This document shows, one piece after another, positions 36,307 through 44,910 of a DNA stretch of 64,000 nucleotides. A program made the translations under genes and the position numbers. The stretch comes from Pseudomonadales bacterium (lineage in GTDB: Bacteria > Pseudomonadota > Gammaproteobacteria > Pseudomonadales > Azotimanducaceae), in NCBI GenBank assembly GCA_029251375.1, contig JAQXDL010000051.1, forward strand, positions 36,007 through 100,006. Direction: 5' to 3'. Position 1 is the first letter of the stretch; every line of letters begins with the position of its first letter. The notes beneath the pieces were generated by a model. The model was not told the origin of the DNA and did no database searches. It saw only the letters and a program-made list of their open reading frames with translations.

Positions 36307-37701
36307 TTAGCCTTTAACCTTCGCGAACTTTGTTTCTGAATCAGAGAATATTTGTTTCCAGGCGCCAGATCGAAATCGATAAACAAGCATGCCGCCCTTC
36401 ACAAGATAATCGCCAATCAACGCACCATAAATCCAGATCACACTGAAGCCGAAGTAAGCGAAGATAGCAGCAAGGCCAACACGAACACCGATCAATCCGG
36501 TCATTGTCGTAATTAGAGGGAAACGCGTATCGCCAGCACCACGCAGACAACCGCCTAAGGTAAACTCAATTGCCATCAACGGCTGTGACACACCCAAAAT
36601 ATAAATAAATATCACTGTCAGACGAACCACCTCATCGTCATCAATGAGAAAACGCGCGATGGGTTCCGCGAACATGAAGATCACAACACTCAACATAACC
36701 ATGCTGCCGATTGCCATCCAGGTTGCACGCCAACCTTGCTTCTCAGCTTCATCAGGCGATCGCGCACCCAGATGCTGACCAACTAAGGTGGCACCCGCAA
36801 TTGAGAATCCAAAGCCAACAACAAACGACAGAGAGAGTATCTGCACACCAATACCGTAGGCTGCAAATGGCGCTTCGCCATAAAAAGCAACAAGCCAAAG
36901 GAAGGCAACGAAGCCTATCTGGAAAACAAATTGCTCTACCCCGGCAGGATAACCAATATCAACCAGCTGCCTGATCCGCCGCGCACTCAAACTACCTTTA
37001 CCACCCACACCGACCTTGAGGCGCTTACCCTTCCAGAGCGCCAGTAGGATCAATGACGCAATTAGAAAAGACAAGCCATTGGCGAGTGCTGCACCGGCAA
37101 CACCCAGTTGCGGCAAGCCAAAATGACCGAATACCAAAGCATAGATAAGGAAGACATTGACGATGTTGGTCAAGATACCAATCCACAGCGGCGTCTTAGT
37201 ATCGCCTGCGGCCCTGAGTGCAGCTGACAAGATCATGTTTACAGCAAAGGCAACGTTGAACACACTGAGGTACTTGATGAAAATCGCCGCTTGTTGGGTC
37301 GTTTCTTCTGGCAAACCAAACACAGACGCAATCGTATCGGCAAAGAAGTAACAGGGAATGGTCAGAGCAATGGCAACTGCATTGCCAATCCACAACGATG
37401 CGGTCGTTATTTTGGCGGCTTCTTCGTAATCTTGGGCGCCCCACGACCGAGCGACTAATGCGGTCGTTCCGGCAGACACAGCCATGAGTATTGCTTGCAA
37501 CGCAAAGAAAATTCGATGTCCTGTCGTCACAGACGCGACAGCAGACGCACCCAAGCTACCGATCATTTTTATCGATACAATGCCGATAATAGCGAATAGG
37601 AGATTGCTGAGAATTGCGGGCCAAGCCAACTCCCAAATACTTAGCTGAGGCTTCTTGATTCCGCTAGTTTCCCCACTATCATCAGTGGTGGATTGAGCCA
37701 T
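36307..37701 (-). CDS. MATE family efflux transporter
   Basis: 464 residues with 12 hydrophobic segments in two six-helix halves. LAWPAILSNLLFAIIGIVS opens the first half, GTTALVARSWGA and GATLVGQHLGA are the matching loops of each half, and CLRGAGDTRFPL is typical of MATE proteins. It exports drugs or metabolites across the inner membrane by sodium or proton antiport. Divergent from the FAD oxidoreductase gene with a 118-bp intergenic region. GGAAAA lies upstream of the ATG. Confidence 0.93.
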   Translation of the reverse strand: MAQSTTDDSGETSGIKKPQLSIWELAWPAILSNLLFAIIGIVSIKMIGSLGASAVASVTTGHRIFFALQAILMAVSAGTTALVARSWGAQDYEEAAKITTASLWIGNAVAIALTIPCYFFADTIASVFGLPEETTQQAAIFIKYLSVFNVAFAVNMILSAALRAAGDTKTPLWIGILTNIVNVFLIYALVFGHFGLPQLGVAGAALANGLSFLIASLILLALWKGKRLKVGVGGKGSLSARRIRQLVDIGYPAGVEQFVFQIGFVAFLWLVAFYGEAPFAAYGIGVQILSLSFVVGFGFSIAGATLVGQHLGARSPDEAEKQGWRATWMAIGSMVMLSVVIFMFAEPIARFLIDDDEVVRLTVIFIYILGVSQPLMAIEFTLGGCLRGAGDTRFPLITTMTGLIGVRVGLAAIFAYFGFSVIWIYGALIGDYLVKGGMLVYRFRSGAWKQIFSDSETKFAKVKG

Positions 37702-37819
37702 ATCGTTCGTTTTCCAGGTGGGGTGTTAGCGTTAAACTGTTACAGTTTAAGCGATAGCTAACGGCGCGTAAGGTACACGAAATCGTCATTTAGGTCAAAG
37801 AGAGGTTAACGGAAAAGGT

Positions 37820-39412
37820 ATGGGGAAATCAGCAATCATCGTCGGTGGCGGACATAATGGTCTTGTCTGCGCTTGTTATCTTGCTAGGGCCGGCTGGCAG
37901 GTGACCGTGCTTGAAAGACGCTCTATTGTCGGTGGCGCGGCGGTCACCGAAACGTTTCACCCGGGCTTCAAAAATTCGACCGCAAGCTACACGGTCAGTC
38001 TGCTCGACCCACAAGTGATTAAAGACTTACATCTTAGGGAACATGGCCTGAAGATGGTAACAAGACCCTGCAACAATCTGTTACCTCTGCCGAATGGTGA
38101 TTTCCTCGCTCTCAATGCTGACGCGAACTTTAATCGCGAGCAGATAAGCAAGTTCTCAAGCCACGACGCCGCGCAACTCGCAAACTACAACAACGACATC
38201 GGCGCAATCGCGCCGATCGTTAAGTCCTTGATGGCATCAATTCCACCGAAGGTTATAAACGGCGGTCTGAACGACATATTTGCCAGTATTGCGGTCGCGC
38301 GAAAATTTATACAGCTTGAAGCACGACACAAACGTCTCATTATGAAATTGTTTACGGTGTCCGCGGCTGAATTTCTTGACTACTACTTTGAAAGTGACCC
38401 GCTCAAAGCAGTGTTTGGTTTTGATGCCATCGTCGGACACTTTGACAGCCCCTACTCGCCAGGCTCAGCCTACGTGCTGTTACATCATCTTTTGGGCGAG
38501 GTAAATGGCGAGGTCGGTGCTTGGGGACATGCAATCGGGGGCATGGGCGCTATTACCACCGCGATGGCTGAAGAAGCCACGTCGCTGGGCGTAAAAATCC
38601 AACTTGAAAGCGGTGTTGCGTCCCTCAAAACCAAGGCCAATCGAGTTACCGAACTGATTACGCAAAACGACATGACTCTTAGTGCAGATCTCATCGTCGC
38701 TAATGTAAACCCACGGATGTTGTTTCTAGATTTACTCTCTGCAGATTCGGTACCAGCCGATATTAGAGAACACTTCGAGGGCTATAAGTGCCAAAGCGGG
38801 ACGTTTCGAATGAACGTAGCACTGGACGAGCTACCCCAATTTACCTGTAAACCGACTCAAGCAATGTTGGCTGCGGGCATCATCATGGCACCGACGCTTG
38901 ACTACATGGATAGAGCCTACAGAGATGCAAAACAAACGGGTTGGTCGAAACAGCCCATTGTAGAGATGTTGATTCCAAGCTTGCTCGATCCAAATCTCGC
39001 GCCGCAGGGCAAGCATGTTGCAAGCTTGTTTTGTCAGCAGTTTGACCCAAAGCTACGATCTGAATGGGACACCCATCGACAGTCAGCCATTGATGCGATT
39101 CTGAATACGGTCGAGTCTTTTGCGCCTGGTTTCAAATCGCTCATCGTCGGTCAGCAGGCACACAGCCCTTGGGATTTGGAACAGAAATTTGGCTTGGTTG
39201 GTGGTGACATCTTTCATGGTCGGCTGAGCCTAGAACAGCTTTTTTCTGCGCGACCGATGCTAGGTATGGGACAATACCGGACACATTTAGACAACCTCTA
39301 CATGTGTGGCGCAGGCACCCACCCTGGTGGTGGCGTGAGTGGGCTGCCGGGTCAAAATGCCGCCAGGGCGATTATTGGGGGTCGGGCGTTCGCCAAACTG
39401 CAGGTTTCATGA
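37820..39412 (+). CDS. FAD-dependent oxidoreductase, phytoene desaturase/PYROXD2-like
   Basis: 530 residues. The N-terminal FAD fold is GGGHNGLVCACYLARAG (8-24) followed by an acidic beta-2 end (VLERR). The C-terminal MCGAGTHPGGGVSGLPGQNAA (about 496-516) is the second FAD-contacting motif of the CrtI/PYROXD2 group. No carotenoid genes are nearby, so a PYROXD2-like role is more likely than phytoene desaturation; substrate unknown. Divergent from the MATE gene. Confidence 0.88.
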   Translation: MGKSAIIVGGGHNGLVCACYLARAGWQVTVLERRSIVGGAAVTETFHPGFKNSTASYTVSLLDPQVIKDLHLREHGLKMVTRPCNNLLPLPNGDFLALNADANFNREQISKFSSHDAAQLANYNNDIGAIAPIVKSLMASIPPKVINGGLNDIFASIAVARKFIQLEARHKRLIMKLFTVSAAEFLDYYFESDPLKAVFGFDAIVGHFDSPYSPGSAYVLLHHLLGEVNGEVGAWGHAIGGMGAITTAMAEEATSLGVKIQLESGVASLKTKANRVTELITQNDMTLSADLIVANVNPRMLFLDLLSADSVPADIREHFEGYKCQSGTFRMNVALDELPQFTCKPTQAMLAAGIIMAPTLDYMDRAYRDAKQTGWSKQPIVEMLIPSLLDPNLAPQGKHVASLFCQQFDPKLRSEWDTHRQSAIDAILNTVESFAPGFKSLIVGQQAHSPWDLEQKFGLVGGDIFHGRLSLEQLFSARPMLGMGQYRTHLDNLYMCGAGTHPGGGVSGLPGQNAARAIIGGRAFAKLQVS

Positions 39413-39735
39413 TGCTGGTTTGAGAGATTCTAGCACCCAGTGTTTTGGAGGATTAAACAGGCCTCAAGTAATTATTTCGTCAACCCAGCATCGTCACTTC
39501 AATGGCATAGCGAGGTTGCCGACCGTCTTAGTTAGACGCATGGCTGATTGGATTTGCTAGAGATACTGCTGAGGATAGTTTTAGACAACTGTCTTTAGCG
39601 CATTGCTTTCGATTACTGGGTTAGCCCAGCGCTTTAAACAAGCATGGTATATAAACCCTAACCAGATATCACAGGCGACACTGATGGTCGCCTGCTCGCT
39701 CGATACCCGACTAGATGTCGGACGAGCTGGGCTTG
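39413..39735. other. Convergent intergenic region
   Basis: About 320 bases between the FAD oxidoreductase and fabB. Contains one perfect hairpin (listed) and no gene that I can support. Confidence 0.5.
39672..39694. other. Perfect 8-bp hairpin without U-tract
   Basis: caggcgac and gtcgcctg with a seven-base loop. It lies 42 bp past the fabB stop. Neither strand has a T-run after it, so it may be an mRNA 3'-end stabiliser or a Rho-dependent end rather than an intrinsic terminator. Confidence 0.45.
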
Positions 39736-40950
39736 CTAATCGAGTTTCTGGAACGCTAACACGGCATTGGTACCACCAAAGCCAAAACTATTCGACATAA
39801 CGGTTCGAATACCCGCGTTATCGATACGAGCACGGACGATCGGCGCATCGGCCACCAGAGGGTCGAGCTCATCGATATTCGCAGATTCGCAGATGAAATC
39901 ATTTTCCAGCATTAACAGCGAATAGATCGCCTCGTGCACACCCGCCGCACCAAGTGAGTGACCGGATAATGACTTAGTCGAGCTAATTCGCGGAATCTTG
40001 TCACCAAATACCGCTTTGATCGCATTGATCTCAGGAATGTCGCCTGCCGGTGTGCTGGTGCCGTGAGCATTAATGTAATCAATTTCACCATCGATCGTTG
40101 AAAGCGCAATTTGCATCGCTCGTTGTCCACCTTCACCCGAAGGTGCAACCATGTCGAAACCATCAGAGGTTGCTGCATAGCCAACAAGTTCAGCGTATAT
40201 CTTCGCGCCACGGGCTATGGCATGCTCGTACTCTTCAACCACAACAAAACCGCCGCCGCCAGCAATAACAAAGCCGTCACGATCTTTATCATAGGCTCTT
40301 GATGCCGTTGCCGGATTCTCATTTCGCACAGTAGATAGCGCACCCATAGCATCAAACAGCGAAGACATTGACCAATGCTCTTCCTCACCACCGCCAGCAA
40401 ATACAATATCTTGCTTACCGAGCTGGATTAGCTCCGCCGCATGACCAATGCAATGCGCACTTGTTGAACAAGCGGAAGTAATGGAATAGTTCACGCCTTT
40501 GATTTTATAAGCGGTCGAAAGACACGCTGAGACGGTTGAACCCATTGTTTGAGTGACCCGATAGGGTCCAATTCGCTTTACGCCTTTTGCCCTTAAAATA
40601 TCAGCCGCTTCAATAAGATTTGACGATGATGCACCGCCGGAACCAGCAACAATACCGGTTCGATAGTTAGACACTTGATCCTCAGGCAGGCCTGAGTCAG
40701 CAATCGCTTCAGCCAGAGAGATATAAGAAAAAGCCGCTGCATCACCCATGAAGCGTCGTAGCTTTCTATCGATCATCGATTCGACGTCAATATCGATACT
40801 ACCTGCGACATGACTGCGAAGACCCATTTCTTTGTATTCTTCTTGAAACTTAATCCCAGATTTTGTTTCTCTCAATGAGATCAAGGTTTCAGCTTTGTTA
40901 TTACCCAGCGGGGATACTAGCCCCATTCCAGAGATGACAACTCGTTTCAT
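39736..40950 (-). CDS. fabB: Beta-ketoacyl-ACP synthase I
   Basis: 404 residues, the FabB length. Cys161 ([11 protein letters not shown]) is the nucleophile, His295 ([11 protein letters not shown]) and His330 ([10 protein letters not shown]) complete the triad, and Lys325 is conserved. The [11 protein letters not shown] continuation distinguishes it from FabF. It elongates unsaturated and saturated acyl-ACP in the cytoplasm. Only four bases separate it from fabA, so both are on one mRNA and supply the anaerobic unsaturated fatty acid route. Confidence 0.97.
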   Translation of the reverse strand: MKRVVISGMGLVSPLGNNKAETLISLRETKSGIKFQEEYKEMGLRSHVAGSIDIDVESMIDRKLRRFMGDAAAFSYISLAEAIADSGLPEDQVSNYRTGIVAGSGGASSSNLIEAADILRAKGVKRIGPYRVTQTMGSTVSACLSTAYKIKGVNYSITSACSTSAHCIGHAAELIQLGKQDIVFAGGGEEEHWSMSSLFDAMGALSTVRNENPATASRAYDKDRDGFVIAGGGGFVVVEEYEHAIARGAKIYAELVGYAATSDGFDMVAPSGEGGQRAMQIALSTIDGEIDYINAHGTSTPAGDIPEINAIKAVFGDKIPRISSTKSLSGHSLGAAGVHEAIYSLLMLENDFICESANIDELDPLVADAPIVRARIDNAGIRTVMSNSFGFGGTNAVLAFQKLD

Positions 40951-40954
40951 TTTT

Positions 40955-41512
40955 TCACCTAAAATCGTCTAGAGATGTGAATAAGCCCACTTTGATTCCT
41001 TCGGCCGTGTATATCTGTTTTCCATCGGCGATCACTTTAGCATCCGCGATACCCAAAACAGTCTTTCCTTCCCGAACGCGATTAATATCTATCTCGTACT
41101 GTAATAATTTCACTGACGGCAATACCTGACCTTTAAAGCCTACTTTATTGCAGCCAAGTGCTCGTCCAACCCCATAGTTACCTTTCCATGCAAGGTAAAA
41201 GCCTAGCAGCTGCCAAAGTGCATCAAGTCCTAAACACCCGGGCATAACCGGATCGCTGACGAAATGGCATTTGAAAAACCAGAGGTCTGGATTGATATCT
41301 AATTCAGCTAATATTCGCCCCCGCCCATTTACGCCGCCGGTTTCTGAGATGTCTGTGATTCGATCGATCATCAACATTTCATCAATTGGCAGATGCGCGC
41401 GCCCCGGTCCAAACAAGGTACCGTGGCCACACTCAAGCAGCTCTTCTTTCGAAAATGTGTGTTTATCGATAAGGGAACGATCTAATGGCGGTGAAGATTC
41501 TTTATCTTGCAT
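40955..41512 (-). CDS. fabA: 3-hydroxydecanoyl-ACP dehydratase/isomerase
   Basis: 185 residues with a ~14-residue N-terminal extension over E. coli FabA. His83 ([12 protein letters not shown]) and Asp97 ([16 protein letters not shown]) are the catalytic pair, and the latter stretch is the FabA-specific helix. It dehydrates 3-hydroxydecanoyl-ACP and isomerises the product to the cis-3 form, starting unsaturated fatty acid synthesis. First gene of fabAB. I looked for a FabR/DesT-type palindrome upstream and did not find one by eye. Confidence 0.97.
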   Translation of the reverse strand: MQDKESSPPLDRSLIDKHTFSKEELLECGHGTLFGPGRAHLPIDEMLMIDRITDISETGGVNGRGRILAELDINPDLWFFKCHFVSDPVMPGCLGLDALWQLLGFYLAWKGNYGVGRALGCNKVGFKGQVLPSVKLLQYEIDINRVREGKTVLGIADAKVIADGKQIYTAEGIKVGLFTSLDDFR

Positions 41513-41984
41513 ATAATGTTTTCGACATCCTTAAGCAGGAGGTCGATCTTGACCCATCTGAAAATAGGCGGAAATTATAGCATTGAGACTCCAAAAGGAA
41601 ACACGGCAATTATGGACAAAGCTTCATTATTACCTTTGCAAATCCTATAACGACATGCTTATAAATTTCGCACCTCTGTTAAATTGTCTGGTCATTTTCG
41701 CGATTTTAAAGACATCTACAGTCCGAATACTGCCTTTTGCAGTAGCAATAACCCTCTACTGCGACTTGTCAGCCTGTTGAGCTGGACGCATAATAACGCC
41801 CGTTAAATTTCGAAGTTTTGCGCAAAGGCGCTTTTGTGCATCAGATCATTATCAGCCCATCGCGCTGAGATCGATGCCGCTGCGACAATAGCTGCTCGAA
41901 AATGAACTCGATTGTGGAATCGTTGTCTTACATTCCAATCGGTAGAACTTCATAATGGTTGACAAAAGCGCACCGGAATAATCA
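41513..41984. other. Divergent region between fabA and lpxA
   Basis: About 470 bases, expected to hold promoters for fabAB and lpxA. It contains a G:U-containing stem around gcgcaaaggcgcttttgtgc (41820-41839). I see no convincing gene, operator or terminator; the 65-codon plus-strand ORF in it has no Shine-Dalgarno or familiar sequence. Confidence 0.5.
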
Positions 41985-42797
41985 ATGACAAAAATAGACA
42001 AGCTAGCCGTCGTACATCCCGATGCCAACATCGGCCCTAATTGCGAGATTGGACCATTCTGTACCATTGGACCACACGTCGTCATTGGCGCAAACACAAA
42101 ACTGCGCTCTCACGTTGTTGTCGAACCACACACGACAATTGGCGAAAATACAGACATATTTCCTTTCGTGTCGATCGGTATACAGTCGCAAGACGTCAAG
42201 TATGTGCCTGGCACAGTTACCTATACTAAAGTGGGTGCCCGAAATGTGATTCGCGAGTTCGTTAGCATTCACAGCGGCACCTTGGAAGGCTCCAGCACGG
42301 TTGTCGGAGACGACTGCAATTTACTCACACAATCACACGTTGCGCACAATTGTCAGGTTGGTAATCACGTCACGATGTCCCACTCCGCGACCCTGGCTGG
42401 ACATGCCGTACTCGGCGATTATGCGAATATCGGTGGTCTCGCCGCGATACATCAATTTTGTCACATCGGCAAAGCATCGATGGTTGGCGGGATGGCTCGG
42501 GTAGTACAAGACGTATTGCCTTTTACTATTGCAGAGGGCTTCCCAGCGAAAATGCGTGTTATCAACAAGGTGGGCATGCAACGTGCCGGTTACACAACCG
42601 ACGAAATAGCAGAAGTTCGAAAGGCATTTCGCATACTGTTCATGCGACAGCTGCGTCTTGAAACTGCCACCCAGCAAGTGGAAGAAGAGTTTCCTGATTC
42701 AGACAATGTGAAGCTAATGATTGAATCGATTAATAGTTCTCAGCGCGGTTTGGCTCGACCAGAGTCTGAAACGATGGAAATCAATTTAAGTGACTAG
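41985..42797 (+). CDS. lpxA: Acyl-ACP--UDP-N-acetylglucosamine O-acyltransferase
   Basis: 270 residues. The N-terminal two thirds are left-handed beta-helix hexapeptide repeats (for example IGPNCEIGPFCTIGPHVVIG). His118 and His121 (QSHVAHNCQVGN) correspond to E. coli His122 and the catalytic His125. VIREFVSIHSGT and GGLAAIHQFCHIG are LpxA signatures, and the C-terminal helices follow. It starts lipid A synthesis by moving a 3-hydroxyacyl group from ACP. Unusual: not next to lpxD, fabZ or lpxB; instead divergent from fabA. Confidence 0.95.
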   Translation: MTKIDKLAVVHPDANIGPNCEIGPFCTIGPHVVIGANTKLRSHVVVEPHTTIGENTDIFPFVSIGIQSQDVKYVPGTVTYTKVGARNVIREFVSIHSGTLEGSSTVVGDDCNLLTQSHVAHNCQVGNHVTMSHSATLAGHAVLGDYANIGGLAAIHQFCHIGKASMVGGMARVVQDVLPFTIAEGFPAKMRVINKVGMQRAGYTTDEIAEVRKAFRILFMRQLRLETATQQVEEEFPDSDNVKLMIESINSSQRGLARPESETMEINLSD

Positions 42798-42947
42798 CAT
42801 CGGTCTCATCGTTTAACGCCTGTGAACTGCTCACAGTGAGACTTCCTGCCGCTTCAATCTTTACCATTACCCTCGGACCACTTGGCTTTGCTATAGTGCG
42901 CCAAGAAATTAAAAATGAACTGACCCTAATGACCTAAGGCGTAAAGT

Positions 42948-43592
42948 ATGTACAAAGCTGTTCTATGGGACTTCGGTGGTGTTATCACGACCAGCCCGTT
43001 CGAGGCATTTAGCCGTTTTGAAAAAGAAAACAATCTCCCTACCGATTTTATACGCGGTATTAACTCAACTAACCCAGACACGAATGCGTGGGCTCAGCTT
43101 GAGAGCAACGACATTTCTACTGAAGAGTTTGATAAAAAATTTGCCGCAGAGGCGCAAGCAAAAGGTCACGAAGTACGAGGCCAGCAGGTTCTGGCACTGC
43201 TGTCAGGCGATGTGCGGCCAGAAATGGTTGAAGCGCTTCGACGCATCAAAACCCAATACAAAGTTGGCTGCATAACAAACAATGTCAAAAATGCAGGAAA
43301 AGGTCCGGGTATGGCCAGTTCCAGTAAAAAGGCAGAAAGCGTTGCAGAGGTGATGGGAATGTTTGACTTCATCCTTGAGTCGAGCAAAGCCGGCATTAGA
43401 AAACCAAATCCGAAAATTTATCAGATGGCCTGTGATGAAATATCGATTGAACCTAAAGATGCGATCTTTCTTGATGATCTAGGTATCAATTTGAAACCTG
43501 CTAAAGCACTCGGTATGACTACAATCAAAGTGCTCACAGCAGAGCAAGCAATCAGTGAACTGGAAGGTCTGCTGAAGATTCAGCTCCGATAA
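42948..43592 (+). CDS. HAD-IA family hydrolase, epoxide hydrolase N-domain-like
   Basis: 214 residues. Motif I is WDFGGVI (8-14): the first Asp is present but the second is Gly, as in the DFGGV group of HAD-IA proteins related to the soluble epoxide hydrolase phosphatase domain. Motif II is CITNN, motif III Lys is in GIRKPNPKIYQ, and motif IV is IFLDDLGINL. Substrate unknown. AAGG lies upstream of the ATG. It ends 21 bp before galE on the same strand, so the two may be co-transcribed. Confidence 0.88.
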   Translation: MYKAVLWDFGGVITTSPFEAFSRFEKENNLPTDFIRGINSTNPDTNAWAQLESNDISTEEFDKKFAAEAQAKGHEVRGQQVLALLSGDVRPEMVEALRRIKTQYKVGCITNNVKNAGKGPGMASSSKKAESVAEVMGMFDFILESSKAGIRKPNPKIYQMACDEISIEPKDAIFLDDLGINLKPAKALGMTTIKVLTAEQAISELEGLLKIQLR

Positions 43593-43613
43593 CAAATCAG
43601 CTTGAGATAAGTC

Positions 43614-44630
43614 ATGCGCGTATTACTGACCGGAGGTGCTGGATACATTGGCACCCATACAGCAGTTGAATTATTGAACAACGATCACGAGGTGATTGTT
43701 GTTGATAATCTAGCTAACAGCTCTGTCGAAGCTATTCGACGTGTCGAACGGCTAACCAATAAAAAGATTCACTTTCACGAAACTGATTTACTTGACTACT
43801 CAGGCCTTGAGGACGTTTTAAAGACAGAAAGGCCCGACGCGGTGATTCACTTCGCCGGTCTCAAAGCTGTCGGTGAGTCTGTCGCCAAACCGCTTCAGTA
43901 CTACCAAGTGAATTTGGGCGGCGCACTTAATTTATGTCAATTGATGATCAAGTACAGCGTCAACTCGCTCGTTTTCAGCTCATCCGCAACAGTTTATGGT
44001 GAACCGGAGACAATGCCCATCAGTGAAAACAGTGACGTGACTGATGCCTCGAACCCTTATGGTCGAACCAAGCTGATGATAGAAAAAATACTTGAAGACT
44101 TGTGCCATGCTGAACCGAGTTTCAATGTTGCACGGCTGCGATACTTCAATCCTGGCGGTGCCCATATCAGTGGCGAAATAGGCGAAGACCCCTTAGGCAT
44201 TCCTAACAATCTGCTGCCGTTTGTTAGTCAGTTTGCGGTGGGTAAACGAGATAAATTAGTCGTCAATGGCAATGATTATCCGACGCCCGATGGCACCTGC
44301 GTGCGAGACTATATACATGTAGATGATCTTGCCAAGGGTCATTTGGCGGCACTCAATAAGCTCGAGGAAAAACCCGGCCTTGTCACTTACAACCTGGGTA
44401 CAGGCACGGGTTATTCAGTCTTAGATATTATCAAGGCGTTCGAAAAAACGAACCAAGTGTCACTGCCCTACTCAATGGGCCCAAGACGCGCCGGCGATAT
44501 CCCTACCAGCTATACCGATCCGGCTTTAGCTATAGACGATTTGAACTGGAAAGCTGAGAAGTCGATAGAAGATATCTGTCGTGACGCTTGGCATTGGCAG
44601 ACTAAGAATCCAAACGGCTACCGTAACTAG
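43614..44630 (+). CDS. galE: UDP-glucose 4-epimerase
   Basis: 338 residues, the GalE length. GGAGYIG (7-13) binds NAD; Ser124 (FSSSATVYG), Tyr149 and Lys153 (YGRTK) are at the E. coli positions; RYFNPGGAH and the C-terminal RRAGD substrate site follow. It interconverts UDP-glucose and UDP-galactose for surface polysaccharide or galactose use. Follows the HAD gene closely. Confidence 0.95.
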   Translation: MRVLLTGGAGYIGTHTAVELLNNDHEVIVVDNLANSSVEAIRRVERLTNKKIHFHETDLLDYSGLEDVLKTERPDAVIHFAGLKAVGESVAKPLQYYQVNLGGALNLCQLMIKYSVNSLVFSSSATVYGEPETMPISENSDVTDASNPYGRTKLMIEKILEDLCHAEPSFNVARLRYFNPGGAHISGEIGEDPLGIPNNLLPFVSQFAVGKRDKLVVNGNDYPTPDGTCVRDYIHVDDLAKGHLAALNKLEEKPGLVTYNLGTGTGYSVLDIIKAFEKTNQVSLPYSMGPRRAGDIPTSYTDPALAIDDLNWKAEKSIEDICRDAWHWQTKNPNGYRN

Positions 44631-44648
44631 ATGCAATTGTCTGTAACC

Positions 44649-44891
44649 CTAGCCACCCGCAACAAAGTGAAGAAAATGAATTTCACTATCTTCGGGTAAT
44701 TTCTCTAAAAGGGGGTCAACGATAATGACCCCATCAATCGCTACCGCCATTTCCTCAAGAAGTTCGCGGCTTAGCGCCGAATAGCGTGCCACAAGTTCGG
44801 TCACCATATCTCGATAAACAACCGATGAAATTTCGATCCGTGTATCTCCGGTAAGTTTTTCCAACTCACCGGAGAAGATCACAATAGCCAT
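44649..44891 (-). CDS. MoaD/ThiS-like sulfur carrier protein
   Basis: 80 residues ending in Gly-Gly, the tail that is adenylated and thiocarboxylated in ubiquitin-like sulfur carriers. The hydrophobic pattern and the DSEIHFLHFVAGG ending fit MoaD better than ThiS. It starts 19 bp after the molybdenum hydroxylase large subunit, so it is the fourth gene of that operon. It may supply sulfur for molybdopterin synthesis or for this enzyme; that it is dedicated to this enzyme is inference. Confidence 0.78.
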   Translation of the reverse strand: MAIVIFSGELEKLTGDTRIEISSVVYRDMVTELVARYSALSRELLEEMAVAIDGVIIVDPLLEKLPEDSEIHFLHFVAGG

Positions 44892-44910
44892 GGCCTAAAG
44901 AAAACCCCGG

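Noticed and set aside
36171..36386. 71-residue minus-strand ORF overlapping the end of the MATE gene
   Set aside because: It is mostly the MATE coding region in another frame plus intergenic DNA; no start site support.
37820..39412. Phytoene desaturase of carotenoid synthesis
   Set aside because: Overall similarity is to the PYROXD2-like branch, and no crt genes are near.
41583..41780. 65-residue plus-strand ORF between fabA and lpxA
   Set aside because: One hydrophobic stretch, but no Shine-Dalgarno and no recognised sequence; not enough to call a gene.
42820..42836. ctgtga/tcacag hairpin after lpxA as a terminator
   Set aside because: No T-run follows on the plus strand.
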